Shown here: piece after piece, positions 7,666 through 16,075 of the stretch | Layout of the letters: the number at the start of each line of letters is the position of its first letter | Numbering within the stretch: the first letter of the stretch is position 1 | Assembly (NCBI RefSeq): GCF_016106005.1 | Contig: NZ_JACADR010000021.1 | Span: 1 to 32,171 of the forward strand | DNA: 32,171 nt | Source of the DNA: Roseomonas rosulenta | GTDB taxonomy: Bacteria > Pseudomonadota > Alphaproteobacteria > Acetobacterales > Acetobacteraceae | Direction of reading: 5' to 3' | Position numbers and translations under genes: made by a program | Notes under the pieces: generated by a model | Databases searched by the model: none | What the model saw: only the letters and a program-made list of their open reading frames with translations | Told to the model about the DNA's origin: nothing

Positions 7666-9798
7666 ATGCCGGTGACGACGCCGCTGCCACCCGCCGCGCC
7701 GTGCGTCCGGCTTGCCACCACCGAGGAAGACTGGGCGGCGCTGAGCCAGCAGGACGCCACCGCGATGTGGTGGTCCATGCAGGCCATCCGGTCCTTCGAG
7801 GAAGCGGTGCTGCGCCTGGCCGGCGAGGGGCTGGTGCATGGCCCGGCGCATTCCTCGATCGGGCAGGAGGGCGGGGCGACCGGGGCGATCTTCGCGCTCA
7901 GGCCCGGTGACCAGATCAACGGCAGCCATCGCGGCCACCATCAGTTTCTCGCGAAGGCCTTGCGCCATGTCGGCGCGACGGAGGCGGTGACGCCCGAAGC
8001 GCAGGGCGTGCTGCGCCAGGCGCTGGCGGAGATCATGGGGCTCGCGCCCGGCTGGTCGGGTGGGCGCGGTGGGTCGATGCACCTGCGCTGGGCAGAGGCC
8101 GGCGCGCTCGGCACCAATGCCATCGTTGGCGGCGGCGTGCCGATCGCGGCCGGCGCGGCCGCGGCGATGAAGTTCGCCGGCACTGACAATGTCGCGGTGA
8201 CCTTCCTTGGCGACGGCGCGACGAATATCGGCGCGGTGCCGGAAACCATGAATCTCGCCGCGGCTTGGAACCTGCCGCTGGTGTTCTTCATCGAGAACAA
8301 CCTCTACGCCGTCGCGACCACCGTGGCCGAGAGCACGCGCGAGACGCGCCTCGCCGCGCGCGGCATGGGCTTCGCGATCCCGTCCTGGCAGGTGGACGGT
8401 ATGGACCCGCTGGCGGTGCGCATCGCGATGGAGCAGGCGGTCGCCTTGTGCCGGGCAGGGCAGGGGCCCGCCATCGTCGAGGCCGAGTGCTATCGCTACT
8501 TCCACCAGAACGGCCCGCTGCCCGGTTCCGCCTTCGGCTACCGCACGAAGGAGGAGGAGGCCGCCTGGCGTTCGCGCGACCCGATCGCGCGGCTGGAGAA
8601 GCGCCTGCCAGCCTCGCGCACCGCAGCGATGCGCGCGGAGATCGAGGCGGCGATGGCGGCGATCGTGGCCGAGTTCACCGAGGCCGCCGGCAATGCGCGC
8701 CGCATCCGCCCGGCGCTGTGGCCCGATCCGGCGACCAAGGACACGCATATCCGCGGCGACCTGTCAGAACTGGCCGGCGCGCGCAGGGAATTCCGCGGAC
8801 GCATCGTCACGCGGAAATTCATCGATTGCGTCGCCGACGTGATGCACCGCCGCATGTCGACCGACCCGCGCATCATCGTCATGGGCGAGGACATCCACCG
8901 CCTGCGCGGCGGCACCAATGGCGCGACGCGCGGCCTCGCGGAGGCCTTCCCCGGCCGCGTGCTCGGCACGCCGATCAGCGAGGCCGCCTTCATGGGCCTG
9001 GCCGGCGGCCTGGCCATGGATGGCCGCTTCCGCCCTGTCGTGGAGTTCATGTACCCCGACTTCCTCTGGGTCGCCGCCGACCAGGTGTTCAATCAGGCGG
9101 CCAAGGCTCGCCACATGTTCGGCGGCACCGCGAAGGCGCCGCTGGTGCTGCGCACCAAGGTCGCGATCGGCACCGGCTATGGCAGCCAGCATTCGATGGA
9201 CCCGGCCGGCATCTTCGCCACCGCGCCGGGCTGGCGGATCGTCGCACCCTCCACGCCCTTCGACTATGTCGGGCTGATGAATGCGGCGCTGGCCTGCGAA
9301 GACCCGGTGCTCGTGCTCGAGCATGTCGCGCTGTACCAGAACGAGGGCGAGGCGCCGGAAGACGACTGGGACTATGTCATCCCGATCGGCAGCGCGAAGG
9401 TCGTGCGCCGCGGATCGGCGGTGACGGTGGCAACCTATCTGAACATGGTTGGGCACTGCGTCGCGGCGGCGCAGGCATCCGGCGTCGATGCGGAGGTGAT
9501 CGACCTTCGCACGCTGGACCGCGCCGGCCTGGACTGGGCGACGGTGGAGGCGAGCGTGAAGCGCACCGGCGCGCTGATCGTTGTGGAGGAAGGCGCGCAG
9601 GGGCCGTCCTGGGGCGGCTGGTTCGCCGATGCGGCGCAGCGCCGGCTGTTCGACTGGCTGGATGCGCCGGTGGCGCGGGTGACGGGGGGCGAGGCATCGC
9701 CCACCATCAGCAAGGTGCTGGAACACGCCGCCCGCGCGACGCAAGCGGATGTGGAGGCCGCGCTGGTCGCGATGGAGCGCGACCGGGGGCGGCGCTGA
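7666..9798 (+). CDS. Fused E1 alpha/beta TPP-dependent 2-oxoacid or acetoin-type dehydrogenase
   Basis: A 710-residue natural fusion of the two E1 subunits. Residues about 30-340 are the alpha half: HSSIGQEGG, GSHRGHH, GRGGSMHL, and the thiamine-diphosphate motif from GDGATN (182-187) to ENN. Residues about 370-700 are the beta half: VMGEDI, the Glu of PISEAAFMG, and GSQHSMD with a conserved histidine. E1 decarboxylates 2-oxoacids (or cleaves acetoin) and passes the acyl group to a lipoyl E2. No E2 or E3 gene is nearby, so it must borrow them, or it may catalyse a non-oxidative TPP reaction. The alpha half is closer in feel to acetoin or branched-chain enzymes than to pyruvate dehydrogenase. 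It is coupled to the SDR before it and overlaps the AroE-like gene by one base. Confidence 0.9.
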   Translation: MPVTTPLPPAAPCVRLATTEEDWAALSQQDATAMWWSMQAIRSFEEAVLRLAGEGLVHGPAHSSIGQEGGATGAIFALRPGDQINGSHRGHHQFLAKALRHVGATEAVTPEAQGVLRQALAEIMGLAPGWSGGRGGSMHLRWAEAGALGTNAIVGGGVPIAAGAAAAMKFAGTDNVAVTFLGDGATNIGAVPETMNLAAAWNLPLVFFIENNLYAVATTVAESTRETRLAARGMGFAIPSWQVDGMDPLAVRIAMEQAVALCRAGQGPAIVEAECYRYFHQNGPLPGSAFGYRTKEEEAAWRSRDPIARLEKRLPASRTAAMRAEIEAAMAAIVAEFTEAAGNARRIRPALWPDPATKDTHIRGDLSELAGARREFRGRIVTRKFIDCVADVMHRRMSTDPRIIVMGEDIHRLRGGTNGATRGLAEAFPGRVLGTPISEAAFMGLAGGLAMDGRFRPVVEFMYPDFLWVAADQVFNQAAKARHMFGGTAKAPLVLRTKVAIGTGYGSQHSMDPAGIFATAPGWRIVAPSTPFDYVGLMNAALACEDPVLVLEHVALYQNEGEAPEDDWDYVIPIGSAKVVRRGSAVTVATYLNMVGHCVAAAQASGVDAEVIDLRTLDRAGLDWATVEASVKRTGALIVVEEGAQGPSWGGWFADAAQRRLFDWLDAPVARVTGGEASPTISKVLEHAARATQADVEAALVAMERDRGRR

Positions 9799-10601
9799 TG
9801 CAATCGCGCGCGAGCATCTCGGGTGCCACCGCACTCACCGTCATCCTCGCGCATCCGGTGGCGCATCTGCGCACGCCGCAGGCGATGAACGCGCATTACG
9901 ACGCGATCGGCCATGATGGCGTGCTGGTGCCGCTGCATGTGCTGCCGGGGGATCTCGCGACGGTCGTGCAGGGCCTGCGGCGGATGCGGAACCTGCGCGG
10001 CATCGTCGTGACCGTGCCGCACAAGGAAGCGATCGCTGCGCTGTGCGACGACCTGACCGAGGCCGCGCGCGAGGTGGGCGCCGTCAACGTGATCCGTCGC
10101 GATGCAGATGGTCTGCTGACCGGCGGGCAGTTCGACGGCGAGGGCTTCGTCGCCGGGCTGCGCGGCGCGGGCCACGACATCGCCGGCTGCGCGGTGTTCA
10201 TGGCCGGGGCAGGGGGCGCGGCGGCGGGCCTGGCCTTCGCCTTCGCGCGGCATGGCGCGACACGGCTGACCATCCACAACCGCACCGTGGCGAAGGCGGA
10301 GAAGCTCGCCGCGCGCGTGCGCGCCGCGCATCCGCGCTGCGACGCGCAGGCGGGCGGCGCGGATCCGTCAGGTCACGACGTGGTGGTGAATGCGACCTCG
10401 CTCGGCATGCATGCGGGCGATGCGCTGCCGCTGGAGGTTGCGCGCCTCGTGCCACCCATGCTCGCGGCGGAGGTCATCATGACGCCGGAGGTGACGCCCT
10501 TCCTCGCCGAGGCTGCGCGCCGCGGCTGCGCGACTCATGGCGGCGCGCCGATGCTCGCCGCCCAGATCGCGCTGCTGGCGCGCTTCATGGGCGCGCCGTA
10601 G
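9798..10601 (+). CDS. Shikimate dehydrogenase-like (AroE family) oxidoreductase
   Basis: A 267-residue AroE-fold enzyme. The catalytic pair is kept: Lys76 in VTVPHKEA and Asp113 in QFDGEGF; Asn97 in GAVNV is also conserved. The NAD(P) loop is GAGGAAAG (about 135-142) followed by NRT, often seen in NADP users. The substrate clamp is not canonical: where AroE has HSxSP with two serines binding the shikimate carboxylate, this protein has HLRTP (23-27), and NTDG is QFDG. It is therefore unlikely to be the biosynthetic shikimate dehydrogenase; a quinate-like or unrelated polyol acid is possible. The start overlaps the E1 stop (TGATG), placing it as the last gene of the catabolic operon. Confidence 0.87.
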   Translation: MQSRASISGATALTVILAHPVAHLRTPQAMNAHYDAIGHDGVLVPLHVLPGDLATVVQGLRRMRNLRGIVVTVPHKEAIAALCDDLTEAAREVGAVNVIRRDADGLLTGGQFDGEGFVAGLRGAGHDIAGCAVFMAGAGGAAAGLAFAFARHGATRLTIHNRTVAKAEKLAARVRAAHPRCDAQAGGADPSGHDVVVNATSLGMHAGDALPLEVARLVPPMLAAEVIMTPEVTPFLAEAARRGCATHGGAPMLAAQIALLARFMGAP

Positions 10602-10688
10602 GGCGACGCATCCGAACCGCAGGAATGATGCAGTCGGATGTCCGGCCGCGGACAGCATCGAGCCAGCAGAAGCCCCCGCCCGGCCGGT

Positions 10689-10707
10689 GGAACCGCGCAG
10701 CGGCTCC
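10689..10707 (-). terminator. Hairpin between convergent genes, candidate terminator
   Basis: On the minus strand GGAGCCGC and GCGGTTCC pair over eight positions (one G-U) around a 3-base loop. It lies 27 bases past the stop of the TctC gene. No U-tract follows, so termination is uncertain. A second hairpin, TGTCCG/CGGACA around GCCG, is at 10639-10654 and may serve the plus-strand operon. Confidence 0.33.
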
Positions 10708-10733
10708 ATGCGACCGGGCGCTCCGGCGATGGT

Positions 10734-11708
10734 TCAGGAGGGGCGAATGCCCGCGGCGCGGATCACCGGCGTCCACTTCGCCATCTCGGCGGCGAGGAAG
10801 CGCGCCGCGGATTCCGGGGTGCTGTCGGTGGTGATGGTCATCGTCATCTGCGCGAGGCGCTCCTGCACCGCCGGGATGGCGAGGGCCCGGTTGAATGCGG
10901 CGTTGACCGCCTGCACGGTCGGCGCCGGCGTGCCCGCGGGCACCATCGCCATGTGCCAGGTATAGCACTCGAAGTCGGGGATCCCGCCCTCGATGAAGGT
11001 GGGGATGTCCGGCGCATAGGGCATGCGCGTGCGGGTGCTGATGGCGATCGGGCGCAGCTCGCCACGCTGGATATAGGGCAGCGCGCCGGCGGCGACGTCG
11101 AAGATCATCGGGATGCGCCCGGCCAGCACCTCCGGCATGGCGGCCGAGGAACCGCGGAAGGAGATGTGGTTCACCTGCAGCCGCCCGGCCATGTAGAGGA
11201 ACAGTTCGGTGCCGAGATGCACCGCACCGCCATTGCCCGAGGATGCGTAGTCGTACCGGCCGGGATTGGCGCGCAGCAGCGCCACCAGCTCAGGCAGGGT
11301 GCGCGCCGGGAAATCCTTGTTCACGAGCAGGATCTGCGGGATCTGACCGATGAAGGCGGCGGGCGTGAAATCGGCCACCGGGTCGAAGGGCAGGCGGTCG
11401 AAGAGCCCGGGCAGGTAGGCGTGGCCGACCGTGGTGTAGAGCATGGTCTGGCCGTCCTTCGGCGCCTTCGCCACCAGGTCGGTGCCGATCACCACGCCCG
11501 ACCCGGTTCGGTTCTCGACCACGATGCGATGCGGCAGCATCTTCGACATCTCGTCGGCGAGCAGGCGTGCAGGAATGTCCGTGGGGCCGCCGGCGGCGAA
11601 AGGCACCACCAGCCGCGCAGGCGCGCTCGGCCAGGTTCCCTGCGCGCGGAGCCCGAGTGGCGCCAAGCTGGCGGCAGCGCCAAGGCCGAGGACATTGCGA
11701 CGGTTCAT
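10734..11708 (-). CDS. Tripartite tricarboxylate transporter substrate-binding protein (TctC/Bug)
   Basis: A 324-residue periplasmic Bug-family protein. The N-terminus is a signal peptide with paired arginines (MNRRNVLGLG...) and likely cleavage after LRA or AQG. The mature part begins with the family hallmark RLVVPFAAGGPTDIPAR, then VVENRTGSGVVIGTD and the Y-x-SSGNGG stretch that lines the ligand pocket. Bug proteins bind carboxylates, amino acids or related compounds by two water-bridged carboxylate contacts. No TctA/TctB membrane genes are present. It follows ugpC by 65 bp on the same strand and may be the last gene of that transcript, although a functional link to glycerol phosphate is not obvious. 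The start has GGGAGAAA upstream. Confidence 0.92.
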   Translation of the reverse strand: MNRRNVLGLGAAASLAPLGLRAQGTWPSAPARLVVPFAAGGPTDIPARLLADEMSKMLPHRIVVENRTGSGVVIGTDLVAKAPKDGQTMLYTTVGHAYLPGLFDRLPFDPVADFTPAAFIGQIPQILLVNKDFPARTLPELVALLRANPGRYDYASSGNGGAVHLGTELFLYMAGRLQVNHISFRGSSAAMPEVLAGRIPMIFDVAAGALPYIQRGELRPIAISTRTRMPYAPDIPTFIEGGIPDFECYTWHMAMVPAGTPAPTVQAVNAAFNRALAIPAVQERLAQMTMTITTDSTPESAARFLAAEMAKWTPVIRAAGIRPS

Positions 11709-11773
11709 GAAACGGTTTCTCCCGGATGCTTCGCGCTTGTGTGACGCCCGCGCGCAGCACGGTCAATGCCGGG

Positions 11774-12841
11774 TCAGGCCGCGTCGATCCGCTTGCCGGT
11801 CGCGGCGTCGAAGACATGCAGCGCCGAAGCATCCGGCGCGAGGGACATGCTCTCGGCCGCGAGCGCGCCGGGCACGCGCGCGGTCAGCGCCGTTCCGTCG
11901 GCGAGCCGGCCGTGCAGGACGGTCTCGGAGCCGAGCGGCTCGGCCAGTTCCACCGTGATGGGCAGCCCGTTCGCCGAATCGGGCAGGAGATGCTCGGGCC
12001 GGATGCCGATGGTGACCGCCATGCCGTCGCCGCCCGGTCGCGCGCCATCGGTGAAGCGCCATAGCGCGCCGCCCGCAAGGCGCGCGGCATGGCCGCCCTC
12101 CGTGAGCGTGGCCGGCAGGAAGTTCATCGCGGGGCTGCCGATGAAGGAGGCGACATAGGTGTCGGCCGGCTTCGCCCAGACCTCCATCGGCGTGCCGATC
12201 TGCGCCGCGCGACCCTCATGCATCACGACGAGGCGGTCGCCCAGCGTCATGGCCTCGACCTGGTCGTGAGTGACGAACAGGGAGGTAACGCGCAGGCGCT
12301 TCTGCAGGCGGCGGATCTCGGCGCGCATCTGCACGCGCAGCTTGGCATCGAGGTTCGACAGCGGCTCGTCGAACAGGAACAGCTTGGGGTGGCGCACGAT
12401 GGCGCGGCCCATCGCCACTCGCTGGCGCTGCCCGCCCGAGAGCTGGCGCGGCTTGCGTTCCAGCAGCTGGCCGATCGACAGCAGCTCGGCCGCTTCCTGC
12501 ACCCGGGCGCGGATCTCGGCCTTGGGCAGGCCGCGGATCTTGAGCCCATAGGCCATGTTGTCGAAGACCGTCATGTGCGGATAGAGCGCATAGGTCTGGA
12601 AGACCATGGCGATGTCGCGATCCGCTGGCTCGAGCGGCGTGACGTCCACCTTGTCGATCTTGACCGCCCCGGTGGTCGCGGTCTCGAGCCCGGCGACGAT
12701 GCGCAGCAGCGTGGACTTGCCGCAGCCGGAAGCGCCGACGATCACCACCATCTCGCCATCATGGATGGCAAGGTCGATGCCGTGCAGGACCTTGGTCGTG
12801 CCGAAGGACTTGGTGACACCCTGGATGTCGAGGCTGGCCAC
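11774..12841 (-). CDS. ugpC: sn-glycerol-3-phosphate ABC transporter ATP-binding protein
   Basis: A 355-residue ATPase of the MalK/UgpC group. Walker A is GASGCGKST (36-44), Q-loop Gln82, signature LSGGQ (134-138), Walker B LFLFDEP with Asp158/Glu159, and switch His192. The C-terminal regulatory TOBE region includes IGIRPEHL. The protein energises import through UgpA/UgpE at the inner membrane. The start codon is GTG at 12841, four bases after the ugpE stop, with GGAGAAG overlapping that stop region as the ribosome site. By itself it could be any CUT1 ATPase; the ugp assignment comes from the strong UgpB, UgpA and UgpE matches upstream. Confidence 0.93.
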   Translation of the reverse strand: MASLDIQGVTKSFGTTKVLHGIDLAIHDGEMVVIVGASGCGKSTLLRIVAGLETATTGAVKIDKVDVTPLEPADRDIAMVFQTYALYPHMTVFDNMAYGLKIRGLPKAEIRARVQEAAELLSIGQLLERKPRQLSGGQRQRVAMGRAIVRHPKLFLFDEPLSNLDAKLRVQMRAEIRRLQKRLRVTSLFVTHDQVEAMTLGDRLVVMHEGRAAQIGTPMEVWAKPADTYVASFIGSPAMNFLPATLTEGGHAARLAGGALWRFTDGARPGGDGMAVTIGIRPEHLLPDSANGLPITVELAEPLGSETVLHGRLADGTALTARVPGALAAESMSLAPDASALHVFDAATGKRIDAA

Positions 12842-12845
12842 GCGC

Positions 12846-13739
12846 TTACTTCTCCGTCTCGGTCAGTCCGCGGATGAACCAGCGCTGCATCAGCACCACC
12901 ACGAGCACCGGCGGCAGCAGGGCGAAGACCGCGGTGGTCATGATCAGGTTCCACTCGTTCTGCGTATCGCCGATGCCGATCATCTTGGTCAGGCCGACGA
13001 TCACCGTCTCGAGGTCGCGGTTGGACACCATCAGCAGCGGCCAGAGGTACTGGTTCCAGCCGTAGATGAACTGGATGACGAACAGCGCCGCCATGCTGGT
13101 GACCGACAGAGGCAGCACCACGTCCTTGAAGAAGCGCAGCGGGCCGGCGCCATCGACCTTCGCGGCCTCCACGTATTCGTCGGGGATGGTGAGGAAGAAC
13201 TGGCGGAACAGCAGCGTCGCGGTCGCGGATGCGATCAGCGGCAGGGTCAGCCCCGTCATGGTGTCGATCAGCGCGAGGTCGGTCATCACCTGGAAGGTCG
13301 GGATGATGCGGACTTCCACCGGCAGCATCAGGGTGATGAAGATCATCCAGAAGAAGAACATGCGGAAGGGGAAGGCGAAGAACACCACCGCGAAGGCCGA
13401 GAGCAGCGAGATCGCGATCTTCCCCACCGCGATGATCAGCGCCATGGTCAGCGAGTTCAGCAGCATGGTGCTGGCCGGCACCGAGAAGGTGTTGCGCCCG
13501 CCGCCGCCCTCGGCCCAGGCGCGGCTGTAGTTGGCGATCGCCTCGCCGCCCGGCAGCAGCGGCACGTCGCCGCGCCCGATCGTGTCGGTGTCGTGGGTCG
13601 AACCGATCACCGTAATCCAGATGGGCAAGGCGAAGATGATCACGCCGAGAACAAGCGCGAGATGCGTCAGGACCCGTTCGCGTGTCCGCCGCCGGCGCGA
13701 TGCCGCGGCGAGGCGTTCGACATCGATGGTGGCCGACAT
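12846..13739 (-). CDS. ugpE: sn-glycerol-3-phosphate ABC transporter permease
   Basis: A 297-residue inner-membrane permease with six expected helices. The EAA loop that docks the ATPase is visible ([20 protein letters not shown]), as is the family tract [25 protein letters not shown], which resembles E. coli UgpE. The N-terminus has a longer basic cytosolic extension ([13 protein letters not shown]) before the first helix. The start at 13739 overlaps the ugpA stop (TGATG), so translation is coupled. It forms the channel with UgpA. Confidence 0.93.
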   Translation of the reverse strand: MSATIDVERLAAASRRRRTRERVLTHLALVLGVIIFALPIWITVIGSTHDTDTIGRGDVPLLPGGEAIANYSRAWAEGGGGRNTFSVPASTMLLNSLTMALIIAVGKIAISLLSAFAVVFFAFPFRMFFFWMIFITLMLPVEVRIIPTFQVMTDLALIDTMTGLTLPLIASATATLLFRQFFLTIPDEYVEAAKVDGAGPLRFFKDVVLPLSVTSMAALFVIQFIYGWNQYLWPLLMVSNRDLETVIVGLTKMIGIGDTQNEWNLIMTTAVFALLPPVLVVVLMQRWFIRGLTETEK

Positions 13740-14620
13740 CAGTAGTGCACCCGGCGTTCGATGAAGCGGAACTGCACGGCGGTCAGGGCGATGACGATCA
13801 CCATCAGGATCACCGATTGCGCGGCCGAGGACCCGAAGTTCAGGTTCTGCACGCCATCGACATACACCTTGTAGATCAGCGTCTCGGTCGCGTTGCCCGG
13901 CCCGCCGCGCGTGAGCGCATGGATCACGCCGAAGGTGTCGAAGAAGGCGTAGACCAGGTTCACCACCAGCAGGAAGAAGGCGGTGGGCGAGAGCAGCGGG
14001 AAGATCACCGTCCAGAAGCGGCGCATCGGGCGCGCGCCGTCGATCGCGGCGGCCTCCAGCACGGATGTCGGGATCGACTGCAGCCCCGCCAGGAAGAAGA
14101 TGAAGTTGTAGGACACCTGCTTCCAGGCCGCTGCGATGATGACCATGGTCATCGCCTGCCCGCCATTGAGCCGGTAGTCCCAGGCGATGCCGATCGCCCC
14201 CAGCGCGCGCCCGACCAGGCCGATCGAGGGATGGAAGATGAACAGCCACAGCACCGCGGCCAGGGCCGGCGCGACGGCGTAGGGCCAGATCAGCAATGTC
14301 TTGTAGAGCCCCGCGCCGCGGATGTGCTTGTCCGCCTGCACCGCGAGGAACAGCGCCGACCCCAGCGCCAGGACCGTGACCGCGGAGGAGAAGATCACCG
14401 TGTTCCACGCCGCATTGAGGTAGATCGGGTCGCGGAACAGGTCGGTGAAGTTCTCGAGCGCGACGAACTCCGTGCTGAGGCCGAAGGCGTCCTGGCGCAG
14501 CGTGGATTGCCAGACCGCCATGCCCGCCGGCCAGAAGAAGAAGATGGCGGTGATGAGCAGCTGCGGCGCCAGCAGCAGGTAGGGCAGCGCGACGCCGCGG
14601 AAGATGACCTTCTTGCGCAA
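13739..14620 (-). CDS. ugpA: sn-glycerol-3-phosphate ABC transporter permease
   Basis: A 293-residue permease closely resembling E. coli Ugp[22 protein letters not shown] at the first helix, the docking loop [34 protein letters not shown] and the ending [11 protein letters not shown]. The start is set at TTG 14620, because GGAGG (14626-14630) lies five bases upstream and the resulting N-terminus aligns with the E. coli protein. The frame is also open to another TTG at 14671, which would overlap ugpB by 23 bases and add 17 residues; I consider that less likely. It works with UgpE in the membrane. Confidence 0.9.
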   Translation of the reverse strand: MRKKVIFRGVALPYLLLAPQLLITAIFFFWPAGMAVWQSTLRQDAFGLSTEFVALENFTDLFRDPIYLNAAWNTVIFSSAVTVLALGSALFLAVQADKHIRGAGLYKTLLIWPYAVAPALAAVLWLFIFHPSIGLVGRALGAIGIAWDYRLNGGQAMTMVIIAAAWKQVSYNFIFFLAGLQSIPTSVLEAAAIDGARPMRRFWTVIFPLLSPTAFFLLVVNLVYAFFDTFGVIHALTRGGPGNATETLIYKVYVDGVQNLNFGSSAAQSVILMVIVIALTAVQFRFIERRVHY

Positions 14621-14648
14621 TCGATCCTCCGCGGCGTCGTGCCGTGGT

Positions 14649-15998
14649 TCAGCCGCGGTTAGCGCGTTCAAAGTTGCGCAGCACGACGTTGCCGCGCGTG
14701 GTCGCGTTGGCCAGCGCCTGCGCCGCCGTCTGCTGGCCCTGGAAGGCGCGCTCCAGCTCCTCCTCCATGATGGTGCGGATCTCGACGAAGCCGCCGAGGC
14801 GGATGCCGCGGCTGTTGTCGGTCAGCGTGCCGCCGCCGCGCAGCAGCTGCTCGATCGGCACGTCAGCACCCGGATTGTCGCGGTAGAAGCCCTTCTCACG
14901 GGCAATCGCATAGGAGGCGCGGCGCACCGGGACATAGCCGGTGTCCATGTGCCACTGCGCATCGACCTCGGGGTTGGAGAGGTACTTGAAGAACTCGGCC
15001 ACGCCCTCGAACTCGCCGCGCGAACGCCCGCCGCCGGCGGCCGGGCCCTTGTTCATCACCCACAGGCTTGCGCCGCCGATGATCGAGTTGATCGGCGCGC
15101 CCGCCGTGCCCTGGTAGTAGGGCAGCATCGCGACACCCCAGCCGAAGCGGGCCTCACGCTGTACGCGCGCGCGGAAGCCGGAGGAGGTGAACATGATTGC
15201 CGCCTCCCCGTTCGGGAAGGCGGGCTCGCCGGCATTGTTGCGCCCGCCGTAGCGGAACAGACCATCCTTCTGCCACTGAGCGAGCGCCTCCATGTGGCGC
15301 TGCACCAGCGGGTTGGCGATGCGCAGTTCGGTGCCGAGGCCGCCGAAGCCGTTCGCCAGCGTGGCGAGGGGGATGTTGTGGATCGCCGAGAAATTCTCGA
15401 TCTGCGCCCAGGTCAGCCAGGCGGTGGACATCGGCACCGCGGTGCCGCCGCCGGCCTTCAGCTTGGGAAGGATCTCGGCCACGCCCTGCCAGGTCTCGGG
15501 GAAGGTGTCGGGATCGACGCCTGCGCGGCGGAAGGCGTCCTTGTTGTACCAGACGATCGTGGTCGAGCTGTTGAACGGCATCGACATCATCCGGCCGTCC
15601 GACAGGCTGTAGTAGCCGCGCACGCCGGGCAGGTAGTCGTCGAAGTCGATCTGGATCCCGGTCTCGGCCATCAGCTCGTGCACCGGCTTCACCGCCCGGC
15701 CAGCGCCCATCATGGTGCCGGTGCCCACTTCGAACATCTGCACGACATGCGGGGCGTTGTTGGCTCGGAAGGCGGCGATGGCGGCCACCATGGTCTCCGG
15801 ATAGGAACCACGGAAGGTCGGCACGACCTTGTACTTGGTCTGGGTGGCGTTGAAGTCGGTGGCGCGCTGTTCGAGCATCCCGCCCAGCGGCTGCGCAAGG
15901 CCATGCCAGAACTGGATCTCGATGGGCTGCGTCTGGCCGAGCGCAGGCGCGGCGACGGCCAGGGACGCGGCCCCGGTCAACAGCGTACGGCGATGCAT
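14649..15998 (-). CDS. ugpB: sn-glycerol-3-phosphate-binding periplasmic protein
   Basis: A 449-residue type I extracellular binding protein with a signal peptide ([19 protein letters not shown]). It follows E. coli UgpB closely: RGSYPETM with Tyr66, MFEVGT with Glu90, PFNSST with Ser144, [19 protein letters not shown] and LGGFVEIR. These correspond to residues known to contact glycerol-3-phosphate in UgpB, so the ligand call is good; glycerophosphodiesters are also possible. It is the first gene of ugpBAEC with GGGAGAGGA before the ATG and a Pho box 60 bp upstream. No ugpQ phosphodiesterase gene is present. Confidence 0.94.
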   Translation of the reverse strand: MHRRTLLTGAASLAVAAPALGQTQPIEIQFWHGLAQPLGGMLEQRATDFNATQTKYKVVPTFRGSYPETMVAAIAAFRANNAPHVVQMFEVGTGTMMGAGRAVKPVHELMAETGIQIDFDDYLPGVRGYYSLSDGRMMSMPFNSSTTIVWYNKDAFRRAGVDPDTFPETWQGVAEILPKLKAGGGTAVPMSTAWLTWAQIENFSAIHNIPLATLANGFGGLGTELRIANPLVQRHMEALAQWQKDGLFRYGGRNNAGEPAFPNGEAAIMFTSSGFRARVQREARFGWGVAMLPYYQGTAGAPINSIIGGASLWVMNKGPAAGGGRSRGEFEGVAEFFKYLSNPEVDAQWHMDTGYVPVRRASYAIAREKGFYRDNPGADVPIEQLLRGGGTLTDNSRGIRLGGFVEIRTIMEEELERAFQGQQTAAQALANATTRGNVVLRNFERANRG

Positions 15999-16057
15999 AA
16001 GGTCGTCCTCTCCCGTTGTGGCGACGCGGCGGCTTAGCCGCGCGCCTTTGCGGGGAG

Positions 16058-16075
16058 ATTACAGAAAAATGTCAG
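16058..16075 (-). promoter_or_regulatory. Pho box (PhoB site) upstream of ugpB
   Basis: On the minus strand the sequence is CTGACAT-TTTT-CTGTAAT: two 7-base direct repeats separated by four A/T bases, the standard PhoB arrangement (consensus CTGTCAT-N4-CTGTCAT). It ends 59 bases before the ugpB ATG, in one of the few A/T-rich spots in the window. ugp operons are classical Pho-regulon members in Proteobacteria, so position and target agree. It overlaps the stop codon of the preceding ammonia-lyase gene. Confidence 0.72.

Noticed and set aside
8265-9797. Upstream in-frame extension of the AroE-like gene through the E1 gene
   Set aside because: The translation is low-complexity out-of-frame E1 sequence; the AroE domain starts at the ATG at 9798, coupled by TGATG.
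16029-16045. GCGGC-TTA-GCCGC inverted repeat in the ugpB leader
   Set aside because: Only five base pairs; expected by chance at this G/C content.
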